Part shown: positions 23,626 to 31,189 of the stretch, one piece after another
Layout of the letters: each line of letters opens with the position of its first letter
How positions within the stretch are numbered: position 1 is the first letter of the stretch
NCBI GenBank assembly: GCA_016839055.1
Contig: JAEKNX010000002.1
Span: forward strand, 124,001 to 188,000
Direction: 5' to 3'
Source of the DNA: Spirochaetales bacterium
GTDB lineage: Bacteria > Spirochaetota > Spirochaetia > UBA9216
Length of the DNA: 64,000 nt
Program-made: the position numbers and the translations under genes
The notes under the pieces: generated by a model
Database searches by the model: none
The model's input: only the letters and a program-made list of their open reading frames with translations
Told to the model about the DNA's origin: nothing

Positions 23626-24289
23626 GATGATGGTCGTAATCTTTATAGACTGAGATATCTTTGAAGCCGGCCGCCTTCAGGAGTTTAAGCATCCTGTTCT
23701 GATATAAGGGCAGCAGCTTAACACTTCCGCTGCTTTTCATTCCTGAAGTCTTATCGATTGTTGATATCATGAAATTAATAAATCCGCCCTCGACTACTTC
23801 GTATCTTCGGTTGAAAACTGTAGTTTCGGTCTCGATTTCCGGAAAGTCGAAACTCGACTTTTTCATCATAACATTAAAATTGATTATTTGAATAATAAGC
23901 CTGCCGCCCTGATTAAGATGCCGGCCGGCTGTAATCAGGAATGACAGAACATCCTCCTCACACAGAAGATGCGGAAGGGTGTTTCCAAAACAGACAATGC
24001 CGTCGTATTTTCCAAGATCGTCAATTGCAAGCATATTCCGATGGAGAAACTCAGGTGCCAGTGTCCCGCCTGCGGCTCTTTCGACTGCTATATTTACCAT
24101 GGCTTTATTGAAGTCTATGCCGGTAATACTGTAGCCGCGGGTGGCAAGCTCAAAGCTTAGATCCCCGGTAGCGCAACCTGCGTCGAGAATTCTTATGGCT
24201 TGTGGTGAGAGCTCATCGGCGATGAATCCGGCACGTCTCTGATCCGGCGGGAATAGTTGTGAATATTGTTCCGCAATTAAATCATACAT
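23567..24289 (-). CDS. Class I SAM-dependent methyltransferase
   Basis: 240-residue Rossmann-fold methyltransferase. Motif I is ILDAGCATGDLSFELA near residue 34 and motif II GIDFNKAMVNIA. IVCFGNTLPHLL is in the place of motif IV. It resembles small-molecule methyltransferases of type 11/25; the acceptor is unknown. The ATG has no ribosome-binding site and lies nine bases after TATAAT, suggesting a leaderless transcript. The 3' end overlaps the HD gene on the other strand. Confidence 0.82.
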   Translation of the reverse strand: MYDLIAEQYSQLFPPDQRRAGFIADELSPQAIRILDAGCATGDLSFELATRGYSITGIDFNKAMVNIAVERAAGGTLAPEFLHRNMLAIDDLGKYDGIVCFGNTLPHLLCEEDVLSFLITAGRHLNQGGRLIIQIINFNVMMKKSSFDFPEIETETTVFNRRYEVVEGGFINFMISTIDKTSGMKSSGSVKLLPLYQNRMLKLLKAAGFKDISVYKDYDHHLSDESEFASIYSAFSGNVF

Positions 24290-24298
24290 CTATTCTGA

Positions 24299-24326
24299 AT
24301 TATAGCGAAATATATGAATAATCCAA
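24299..24326 (-). promoter_or_regulatory. Promoter of the methyltransferase gene
   Basis: On the minus strand TTGGAT (24326-24321), 16 bases, TATAAT (24304-24299), then nine bases to ATG. Confidence 0.6.
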
Positions 24327-24408
24327 ATAAAATTTGAATATTTCTAAATAATATTTTAAATCCGGCCGGGATAAATATGGAATTTATATATATAAAGGAA
24401 AATATATG

Positions 24409-24437
24409 TTGTTGAATTAAGGATCTATTGTTATATT
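24409..24437 (+). promoter_or_regulatory. Possible promoter of the thioredoxin-like gene
   Basis: TTGTTG (24409-24414), 17 bases, TATATT (24432-24437), then only six bases to ATG 24444. No ribosome-binding site is visible. Confidence 0.45.
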
Positions 24438-24443
24438 TTATAC

Positions 24444-25058
24444 ATGAAGAGAAAACAGAGTTTAACAGTAATTTTCATTATCATCTCCATGTTGATGGTA
24501 AATCTATCGGTAAGCGCCCGGGGTAGCAGCGAAATCTCTCCTGAACCGGAACCCGTCATGACAAAGACATCAGATAAGCCTTCGGAAAATGATTCCAAGT
24601 ATCCCCCCAGGGGGTGGGTAACCGACATCTTGGAAGCATACAAGACAGCTCAGGCTGAAGACAAGCAGATTCTAATAAATTTCACTGGTTCTGACTGGTG
24701 TGTCTGGTGCAAGAAGCTGAGTAAGGAGGTTTTTTTAACAGGTGAGTTTAAAGAGTACGCCGATAAAAACCTGGTTCTGCTTTTTCTTGATTTTCCCAGC
24801 GGTATAAACCTTTCGGAAGAACAAGTCTTTCATAATCAGCTGATTGCACAGCTGATGAATGTAAAAGGCTATCCGGCTATATGGCTGATGGATAAGGATC
24901 TGAACCCTCTAATGGCTACAGGCTACCGGGAAGGCGGCGCTAAAGAGTATATAAGGCACCTAAGAGATGATCTGCCTGATGTTTCTCAGGATGAGAAAAA
25001 TGGGTTCAGGCTTGCATTTATTAAGGCAATTGAAGCAAACCTTGGTCCTCTGAAATAA
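24444..25058 (+). CDS. Exported thioredoxin-like protein
   Basis: 204 residues. A signal peptide (about 1-25, MKRKQSLTVIFIIISMLMV, cleavage near VSA-RG) and a Pro/Ser/Glu-rich spacer lead to a thioredoxin fold at about 60-185. The redox motif is CVWC (86-89) in TGSDWCVWCKK, as in the DsbD-gamma/thioredoxin_7 group, and the cis-Pro is in GYPAIWL. It probably reduces or isomerises disulfides outside the cytoplasm. It is a single gene with its own strong terminator. Confidence 0.85.
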   Translation: MKRKQSLTVIFIIISMLMVNLSVSARGSSEISPEPEPVMTKTSDKPSENDSKYPPRGWVTDILEAYKTAQAEDKQILINFTGSDWCVWCKKLSKEVFLTGEFKEYADKNLVLLFLDFPSGINLSEEQVFHNQLIAQLMNVKGYPAIWLMDKDLNPLMATGYREGGAKEYIRHLRDDLPDVSQDEKNGFRLAFIKAIEANLGPLK

Positions 25059-25077
25059 ATGAGAACCAATGCTAACT

Positions 25078-25107
25078 ACGGCCGGCAGAGATCCGGCCGT
25101 TTTTTTT
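25078..25107 (+). terminator. Terminator after the thioredoxin-like gene
   Basis: CGGCCGG (25079-25085) and CCGGCCG (25093-25099) with a seven-base loop, followed by eight T. A textbook intrinsic terminator. Confidence 0.9.
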
Positions 25108-25114
25108 CAGGAAG

Positions 25115-26026
25115 TCAGGCCTCATCCAGCCAGTCGGCAAATATACGGTAGACATCCTTCCTGTTTGTCTCATTGAGACTCTCGTGGCGTCCGTCTTTGT
25201 TGAAGATGAGTTCCGCCTTCGCGTGTCCGCTTTCAATGTATTTTTTATGTACGGCCTTTATCAGTTTTGTATTTCCGCCTACAGGATCTTCACTGCCGGA
25301 GAAAAACAAAATTGGAAGATCGGAGGGTGTTTTTTTAAGATGTTCAGGGTTCTGCAGATACGCTAGCCCGGAAGCAAAATCTTCGTACATACCGAGACAT
25401 GCTATAAAACCGCAGAAAGGGTCGGCGAGATATTCATCAACCTTTGTCTCGTCCCGACTTAGCCATTCGAAACCGGTTCTGCCCGGTTTAAATTGATTAT
25501 TCATCGAAGAAAAAGACAGCTTGTCGATAAGCTTTGCCCGCCCTCGTCCGGACAGAAAAATTTTCTGTATTTTCGCGATAGTTCCCAGCATCTTAATTTC
25601 GGAATCTTTAAAATCGCCGCTTCCGGACAGAATTACCTTATCTATTCCTTTCGGGAATTCGGCTATTATTTTTCGGCATAAAAAAGAGCCCATGCTGTGT
25701 CCTAGGATATAGAAAGGAATGCCTGGATATTCTTCCCGGAGTTTTGCGCCGAGCTGCAGGTTGTCGTTTATCACCTTGTTCCATCCGTCTCTATCCGCAA
25801 AATAGCCCGCGTTTTCAAGATTTCCCGCGGTTTTTCCGTGCCCGCGGTGATCTTCACCTGCCACTATAAAACCTCTGGCGTTAAAATATCTGGCAAACTC
25901 ATCATAGCGCGTGATGTGCTCCGCCATACCGTGAACTATCTGTACAATTGCTTTTGGCTGATCTGCCGTCCATTTTACGGCATATATTTTAGTGCCGTCT
26001 TCGGCTGTAAATCCATATTCAGTCAC
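25115..26026 (-). CDS. Monoacylglycerol-lipase-like alpha/beta hydrolase
   Basis: 303 residues from a GTG at 26026 that has AGGAGG five bases upstream. An ATG 36 bases further up exists but lacks such a site, and a TATAAT lies within that stretch. IVQIVHGMAEHITRYDEFA is the hydrolase_4 opening. The nucleophile Ser111 is in ILGHSMGSF, the Asp in FSGSEDPVGG and the His in DGRHESLNE. It should cleave monoacylglycerols or lysophospholipids in the cytoplasm or at the membrane face. Confidence 0.85.
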   Translation of the reverse strand: MTEYGFTAEDGTKIYAVKWTADQPKAIVQIVHGMAEHITRYDEFARYFNARGFIVAGEDHRGHGKTAGNLENAGYFADRDGWNKVINDNLQLGAKLREEYPGIPFYILGHSMGSFLCRKIIAEFPKGIDKVILSGSGDFKDSEIKMLGTIAKIQKIFLSGRGRAKLIDKLSFSSMNNQFKPGRTGFEWLSRDETKVDEYLADPFCGFIACLGMYEDFASGLAYLQNPEHLKKTPSDLPILFFSGSEDPVGGNTKLIKAVHKKYIESGHAKAELIFNKDGRHESLNETNRKDVYRIFADWLDEA

Positions 26027-26077
26027 TGGTTCCTCCTGCGCCTGGATTATAACACGATTCATTGATTTCAGTATAAC

Positions 26078-26116
26078 AAAAAAATACCCGCCCGGGAGGG
26101 AGGCTCTCCTGGCGGG
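26078..26116 (-). terminator. Terminator of the sugar kinase gene
   Basis: On the minus strand CCCGCC (26116-26111) pairs with GGCGGG (26092-26087), followed by TATTTTTTT. Confidence 0.75.
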
Positions 26117-26144
26117 ACTGGGGGAGGATGTTTACATCAGTGCT

Positions 26145-27245
26145 TTATCGGTCAACCCTGGCATTTCCGCCCGAGGCAAGTTTCTCGACTTCCTTCAGCG
26201 ACGCCATCGATGTATCGCCCGGTGTTGTCATTGCCAGGGCGCCGTGGGCAGCCCCGTAATTGACCGCTGTCTCAGCGTCCTTTCCCGACAGGAATCCGTA
26301 TATAAGGCCTGAAGCGAAACTGTCGCCGCCGCCGACCCTGTCATATATTTCAAGCCCTGGCCGTTGGATGGAACTGTAGAACTCGCCGTCTGAATATAGT
26401 ATAGCGCTCCAGTCGTTGACGGTTGCCGACACTACGTCCCGGAGGGTAGTTGCAATGGCCTTGAAGTTGGGATACTCATCGGATACTGTTCTAATCATCT
26501 GTTTGTAGTTGCCTAAATCAAGTCCCTTGAAACCCTTCGATGCGCTCTCGAGTTTGAATCCCAGAGCGGCGGAGAAATCTTCTTCGTTTCCTATCATAAC
26601 ATCAACATATTTAGCTATTTCGCGGTTGATTTCCTGAGCCTTCGCCTGGCCGCCGTTTGATTTCCATAGAGACGGGCGATAGTTGAGATCATAGCTGATA
26701 ATAGTTCCGGCAGCTTTTGCGGCCTTCATTGCTTCAATGGTCAGTTCGGCGGCGGTAACCGAGAGGGCCGCATAGATGCCCCCGGTATGGAACCATCTTA
26801 CCCCGTCCTCGCTAAAAAGCCCCTTCCAGTCGATGTCGCCCGGTTTGAGACCGGCAGCGGCGGTATGGGCCCGGTCGGATACTCCTATCGCTCCTCTGAC
26901 TCCGAAGCCTTTTTCAACAAAATTCAGGCCCTGCCTGAAATTCCGTCCCATCCCGTCGAATGGAAAGGTTTTACTATAACTGTAGTCCACACCGCCCTGG
27001 GAGATGAGGTCCTCAAGAAGGAGTCCGAGATCATTTTCGGGAATTCCTGTTATAACGGCAGTATTCATTTTAAAACATTTATGAAGACCGCGGATAACAT
27101 TGTATTCGCCTCCGCCTTCCCAGACCGTAAATGATCTGGTATTTCGTATTCTGCCGTCACCCGGATCGAGCCTCAGCATTACCTCTCCGAGTGCGGCAGC
27201 ATCCCATTTACAGCTGCCCTCCGGTTTTATTTCAAGATTAGCCAT
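26145..27245 (-). CDS. PfkB-family sugar kinase, 2-keto-3-deoxygluconate kinase type
   Basis: 366-residue ribokinase-fold enzyme. GEVMLRLDPGDGRIRNTRSFTVWEGGGEYNV (20-50) resembles KDG kinases, with the Gly-Gly substrate loop. The PfkB signature YDRVGGGDSFASGLIYG holds the catalytic Asp and the anion hole. It would phosphorylate 2-keto-3-deoxygluconate (or another keto sugar acid) for aldol cleavage. No aldolase or uronate gene is adjacent, so the exact sugar is not fixed by context. The start has AAGGAG. Confidence 0.85.
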   Translation of the reverse strand: MANLEIKPEGSCKWDAAALGEVMLRLDPGDGRIRNTRSFTVWEGGGEYNVIRGLHKCFKMNTAVITGIPENDLGLLLEDLISQGGVDYSYSKTFPFDGMGRNFRQGLNFVEKGFGVRGAIGVSDRAHTAAAGLKPGDIDWKGLFSEDGVRWFHTGGIYAALSVTAAELTIEAMKAAKAAGTIISYDLNYRPSLWKSNGGQAKAQEINREIAKYVDVMIGNEEDFSAALGFKLESASKGFKGLDLGNYKQMIRTVSDEYPNFKAIATTLRDVVSATVNDWSAILYSDGEFYSSIQRPGLEIYDRVGGGDSFASGLIYGFLSGKDAETAVNYGAAHGALAMTTPGDTSMASLKEVEKLASGGNARVDR

Positions 27246-27268
27246 TTATTTCTCCTTGTCTCAGAAAT

Positions 27269-27298
27269 AGTATAAATACACCTTAAACAAGCTGTCAA
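27269..27298 (-). promoter_or_regulatory. Promoter of the sugar kinase gene
   Basis: On the minus strand TTGACA (27298-27293), 18 bases, TATACT (27274-27269). Confidence 0.55.
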
Positions 27299-27299
27299 T

Positions 27300-27595
27300 A
27301 ATACTTGCATTAAAAAGATTCATTAGCCCTGGGTCTGCATAAATTTACTTCACTTGGACGGGCACTGCTTCTCGATGAGACCGAGGAGCAGCTCAGGTCT
27401 GTTTTACAAAATATTCGGCTGAACGTCTTAACTAAAAAAATAATAAATGATATTAATAGCAAAAATGACGATTTTCAGGCAGAGAGACCGGACTGAAGAT
27501 GTCGATCCGGAAGAGATGGGCCGGTTCGTCAAGGAAACTGCTTCATCTGTCTCTATGTGCCTGGGCGGATGTCGCTGATTTTGGAAGGGTTAAAG
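27300..27595 (+). other. Intergenic stretch with possible gene remnants
   Basis: No intact gene is evident. Two frames look protein-like without good starts. One runs SLGRALLLDETEEQLRSV and on to a stop at about 27497. The other, 27465-27578, reads MTIFRQRDRTEDVDPEEMG and ends in CLGGCR, 37 codons without a ribosome-binding site. A hairpin AGACC...GGTCT with TGTTTT follows at about 27377-27405. These may be decayed pieces of one gene. Confidence 0.3.
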
Positions 27596-28453
27596 ATGAA
27601 AGAACTAATTGCATTTATTGAAACGAATCTGCATAAGGTGAAACTTGAGCAGATTACGTCCTCGGTAATCGACGCCTACAGGCAGGATGATGATTTTACG
27701 CTGAAAACAGCTGCATCCGCCCTTCAAATACCGGCGGAAGGTGTAAACAGGAAGAAGCTGTTTTATAGCCTCATCAAAAAGCTTCATCCTGACAGACTCG
27801 CCTCACTTCAGACCGAGTTCAATACGGCCGTTGCCTTATCGGACATAAACAGTCTTTCGGGGCTTAAGAAACTGCTCGATATCAGGGCTCACGTAAAAGA
27901 GACCCGGAAACAGCTCTTTGATTTTGATTATGAGGAAACCTTTTCTTCGAAACCAGATCCGTCCATGGGCTTTAGTGAAGATGATGAAGATGATGAGGGC
28001 GATTTCGGTAATGACGGAAATAGCTTTATAAATGCAGTTAAGAGAGAAATTTTCGGGAACCATAATTTTTCAATAGACCCGTCTGATCTCGGGCAGATTG
28101 ACGGAGTTCTTAATCTGCAGGACTATGAACTCGATGATATTGACGGCATCGAGTATTGTAGAAATGTAAGTATTCTCAATATCTGCGACAATGACATCTG
28201 TAATATCTATGATCTTCAGTTTCTTACTCAGCTTGAGGAACTCTATGCCGCCGGTAACCGTATTTCTGATATCGAAGCTCTCGGGGCTCTTTCAGTTCTT
28301 GAGATAATTGATCTTTCAGGAAATGATGTAGAAGATATTTCTCCGCTGTTGAAGATGGATAACCTCAAATTTGCTGACCTGAGGCATAACCCTGCCTTCG
28401 ACAAAAATATCATAAGAAGGCTCGAAGAGCAGGGAGTTATTGTCCTCTGGTGA
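27596..28453 (+). CDS. J-domain-like / leucine-rich-repeat protein
   Basis: 285 residues from the ATG at 27596, preceded by GGAAGGG. Residues 30-75 resemble the second half of a J domain and keep the HPD motif (KLFYSLIKKLHPDRLASL, His64-Pro65-Asp66), the part that stimulates Hsp70 ATPase. An acidic stretch follows (EDDEDDEGD, about 128-140), then about four SDS22-type leucine-rich repeats (about 170-285; LNICDNDICNIYDL, LYAAGNRISDIEAL, IDLSGNDVEDISPL). A co-chaperone that picks clients through the repeats is plausible. It has no signal peptide. Confidence 0.7.
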   Translation: MKELIAFIETNLHKVKLEQITSSVIDAYRQDDDFTLKTAASALQIPAEGVNRKKLFYSLIKKLHPDRLASLQTEFNTAVALSDINSLSGLKKLLDIRAHVKETRKQLFDFDYEETFSSKPDPSMGFSEDDEDDEGDFGNDGNSFINAVKREIFGNHNFSIDPSDLGQIDGVLNLQDYELDDIDGIEYCRNVSILNICDNDICNIYDLQFLTQLEELYAAGNRISDIEALGALSVLEIIDLSGNDVEDISPLLKMDNLKFADLRHNPAFDKNIIRRLEEQGVIVLW

Positions 28454-28459
28454 CCTTTA

Positions 28460-29674
28460 TCAGCTTGCTCTGCGGAGCAGGAATACGATAAATGGCCAGG
28501 CTCTGTTTATTTTTTTCACCGAGCCGAAGGTTTTGAACAGCAGTCTCTCGAAAATGCTAATTGTTCCGAAGGATTTTCTGATATACCTGTAGAAATCCCA
28601 GCCTGACTGCTGCTTGTAGTATTCCCGGATATTATCACCAGACCACAGATCTCCGGCGTCAGGAGCCGACATTTTTTTCGAAAGCATATTCGCCCAGGCT
28701 TCGGCCTGGGCCAAGGCGTAGCATAGCCCTGCCGAACCGTTTGCGTCGACGAGGCCGGTGCTGTCCCCTGCAAGGACGGCTCCGCCGCTGCCCATAATGT
28801 TTTCGGTAATGAGCATACGATTCTGAATAGAGGTCAGCTGCTGGTATTCGGTTTCTGTCCCCTTGAAGAAGGCCGAGAATCCGGGAAGGCTGTTTTTTGC
28901 CTCCTCCCAGACTTTCATTATATCATCCCCCGAGGGCATTCGGACATTATCGAGTTTTTCAACCTGGCTCAGTCGGAGCATGAGGCCTGCCTCAATACGG
29001 TCTTTTCCGACTGGAAAAATGTAGGCAAAGGCGGGAGGAAACCCCTGTACTGACTTGAAGCTGTCGGGCGGTACAGTGTAGAACTGCAGATCGTTTTTGC
29101 CGCATTCAGCAAGCGGTGCGTTTTTGCCCCTGAATTTCACAGTGGGGCAGGCTATTGCTTCAGTATCTATCCCATAATGTGTGGCAACAGGACAACTTCG
29201 TCCGCCGCAACCAAAAACGACTCCGGCTCTGAGAACTCCCTCGGCGCCATCTTTCATGTAGATAAGGCCGTCAGCCTGCCCGCTGCCGTCCTCTATGGAA
29301 ACACCGGTTACTTCGGCATTGTAGATGAACTTTACGCCGAGAGATTCGGCCTTATCTACGAGGGCGTCAATCAGATCCCGCCATTCGAAGAAGTAATAAG
29401 GCTCTTTAATCCGTACTACGCTGCTTTTTCTGTCCATGGGACTGTGAAACTCTCGTGTGAGGGACATAAATGTCATTATGCCCTCGAGAAATCCGGGGCC
29501 GAGAAGCCGGTCCACTACCGGCCTTTGCGGCATACTCTCGCCGCGGGGCTCGGGGCCGGCTATAGGCCCCTTCTCGACAACAGTAACCGAATGCCCGCGT
29601 CCTGCGGCTGTAATTGCCGCCGCCAGCCCTGCCGGTCCGGCTCCGGCTATAGCAAAGTCAACTCGTTCAGACAT
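28460..29674 (-). CDS. FAD-dependent oxidoreductase, geranylgeranyl-reductase type
   Basis: 404 residues. FAIAGAGPAGLAAAITAAGRGHSVTVVEK (7-35) is the FAD Rossmann motif, and GGAVLAGDSTGLVDANGSAGLCYAL near residue 290 is the second FAD motif (GD...GxG) of the FixC/geranylgeranyl-reductase family. Family members reduce isoprenoid double bonds in lipids or quinone side chains; halogenase-like monooxygenases also share the motifs. It is the last gene of a unit with hisI and hisG and overlaps hisG by eight bases, although no histidine step needs such an enzyme. Start with AGGAG. Confidence 0.78.
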   Translation of the reverse strand: MSERVDFAIAGAGPAGLAAAITAAGRGHSVTVVEKGPIAGPEPRGESMPQRPVVDRLLGPGFLEGIMTFMSLTREFHSPMDRKSSVVRIKEPYYFFEWRDLIDALVDKAESLGVKFIYNAEVTGVSIEDGSGQADGLIYMKDGAEGVLRAGVVFGCGGRSCPVATHYGIDTEAIACPTVKFRGKNAPLAECGKNDLQFYTVPPDSFKSVQGFPPAFAYIFPVGKDRIEAGLMLRLSQVEKLDNVRMPSGDDIMKVWEEAKNSLPGFSAFFKGTETEYQQLTSIQNRMLITENIMGSGGAVLAGDSTGLVDANGSAGLCYALAQAEAWANMLSKKMSAPDAGDLWSGDNIREYYKQQSGWDFYRYIRKSFGTISIFERLLFKTFGSVKKINRAWPFIVFLLRRAS

Positions 29675-30716
29675 TTAGAACTCCTATATCGGAAATGGAG
29701 GAAAGAAGAGGCACCGTATCGACGCTTCGGGCTCCATGTTTGATTAATTCATAACGAATCTTGGCAAGAGGGATGTCCGGATTCACTGTTTCCACCTGAA
29801 TTGAATACTGTGCAAAACTTTCCCCCGGGTTAATTGTCGGTTCATCGGCGTAAAGATTGTACTCTGCCAGATATGACTCAATCCTTTCCTTCTTTTCGGC
29901 AGGAACATTAAAGAGCAGCATCACCCTGTCTTCCGCGTTGATTGTTCCATGGAGATTCAGGAGAAGCATCCTGAGAAGATCAAGTTTTACAGGATCTTTT
30001 TTTACAGCCGGATTAATCCAGATACCGGTTTCGCTCTTCATTATCTCTTCAATTATTTTAAGGCCGTAATTCCGGAGGGCGCTTCCTGACTGGGTTATCT
30101 CCAAGCCGAGATCTGCGCCGCCGTTTTTAACCTTTGCCTCTGTTTTGCCCCATGTCTCATAGACTACAATGCCTGAATCATTTTTAGGGGGAGTCTTATA
30201 TTTCTGTACCGACCAGGAGTTGAACTCGGAAAGTTTTCCCATGGCTTCGAGTTTGGTCCGGAGCCAGTCAACTGCTATATAGGGCATCTCGGAGACCACC
30301 GTGATGAGTTTTTTCTCAGATGTCAACCTCTTGAGGATCTCCTCGGTTGTATCTGCGGGGTCATCAGCATCGGCTATTCCGACAATTCTTACGCCGCCTC
30401 GTTTGAGGGATAAAACTTTTAAAAGTTCCGCGTCAATGCCGTATTCTATTTTGAGTTCGGTGAGTCTTTCCTTAATCCAGTCGTCGCCGGCTATTGATAC
30501 ATCGAGTTCGCCAAGCTGCATCTGTGAACCGAATTCCTGAGGCCGGCCGTCCCATCCATACATGAAATTTACTGTCTGGAAATGCGTAGGTCCTCCGCTT
30601 TCATATCCCTTTGTCTTGAACCCCGCGTTGTCAAGAAGAGTTACCAGGTTGCCTCCGCGGTGGGGATTGGCAAGTGAGCCTGCCGGCATTCCTATTGTTA
30701 ATTTTGCTTCACTCAT
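29667..30716 (-). CDS. hisG: ATP phosphoribosyltransferase (HisG-like)
   Basis: 349 residues, longer than classical long-form HisG (about 290-300). It opens TIGMPAGSLANPHRGGNLVTLLDNAGF like the HisG PRPP-transferase domain and has GELDVSIAGDDWI at the place of the HisG Gly-x-x-Asp-x-x-Ile-x-Gly motif. The C-terminal regulatory ACT-like domain is also recognisable (VMLLFNVPAEKKERIESYL, YSIQVETVNP). It would join ATP and PRPP in the first histidine step. It overlaps hisI by ATGA. The extra length and divergent N-terminus leave some doubt about exact specificity. Confidence 0.75.
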   Translation of the reverse strand: MSEAKLTIGMPAGSLANPHRGGNLVTLLDNAGFKTKGYESGGPTHFQTVNFMYGWDGRPQEFGSQMQLGELDVSIAGDDWIKERLTELKIEYGIDAELLKVLSLKRGGVRIVGIADADDPADTTEEILKRLTSEKKLITVVSEMPYIAVDWLRTKLEAMGKLSEFNSWSVQKYKTPPKNDSGIVVYETWGKTEAKVKNGGADLGLEITQSGSALRNYGLKIIEEIMKSETGIWINPAVKKDPVKLDLLRMLLLNLHGTINAEDRVMLLFNVPAEKKERIESYLAEYNLYADEPTINPGESFAQYSIQVETVNPDIPLAKIRYELIKHGARSVDTVPLLSSISDIGVLNV

Positions 30717-31102
30717 TTTTCGATAAACTCCAGCTTGTTGTCGTTTGTTATTCTTCGGTAATAACAGGATGTGTGGGGCCCTCCGTCGTCACATTTTGCG
30801 TGACAGGCGCCTTTTCCCTGAGGAACCACGAGGTAAACGAGTGAGTTCTGCTCACAGTTAATTCTGATATCCTCTATCTTGAGCATGTCGCCGCTTGTAA
30901 GCCCTTTTTTCCATAACTCGTTTCGGCTTCGGCTCCAATAAGTGGCCCATCCGCTTGATCTTGTCTCATCAAAGGCTTCCTTATTAGCGAAGGCTAGGAT
31001 GAGAACTTCTTTGGTGTTGATATCTTGGGTTACAACCGGTATCAGGCCGCTGCCGTCCAATCCGAAATCTAATTGTAGTTCTGTTGTATATTCTTTACTC
31101 AT
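30713..31102 (-). CDS. hisI: Phosphoribosyl-AMP cyclohydrolase
   Basis: 129 residues from the ATG at 31102. LIPVVTQDINTKEVLILAFANKEAF and the catalytic region TYWSRSRNELWKKG are typical of HisI. The zinc ligands are in CEQNSLVYLVVPQGKGACHAKCDDGGPHTSCYYR. It opens the ring of PR-AMP in histidine synthesis; no HisE domain is attached. A GTG 42 bases upstream is possible but overlaps the -35/-10 region, and MSKEYTTELQLDFG is a normal HisI start. It is first in the operon hisI-hisG-flavoprotein. Confidence 0.9.
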   Translation of the reverse strand: MSKEYTTELQLDFGLDGSGLIPVVTQDINTKEVLILAFANKEAFDETRSSGWATYWSRSRNELWKKGLTSGDMLKIEDIRINCEQNSLVYLVVPQGKGACHAKCDDGGPHTSCYYRRITNDNKLEFIEK

Positions 31103-31111
31103 AGCAAAAAG

Positions 31112-31141
31112 ATTGTACAGTATATTCAGGAGATCTTGCAA
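31112..31141 (-). promoter_or_regulatory. Promoter of the hisI-hisG operon
   Basis: On the minus strand TTGCAA (31141-31136), 18 bases, TACAAT (31117-31112), then nine bases to ATG, with no ribosome-binding site. Confidence 0.5.
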
Positions 31142-31189
31142 CACAATAGTTTTTCTGTAAAGATGGACTGACTTGTTAAATATGCTTAA

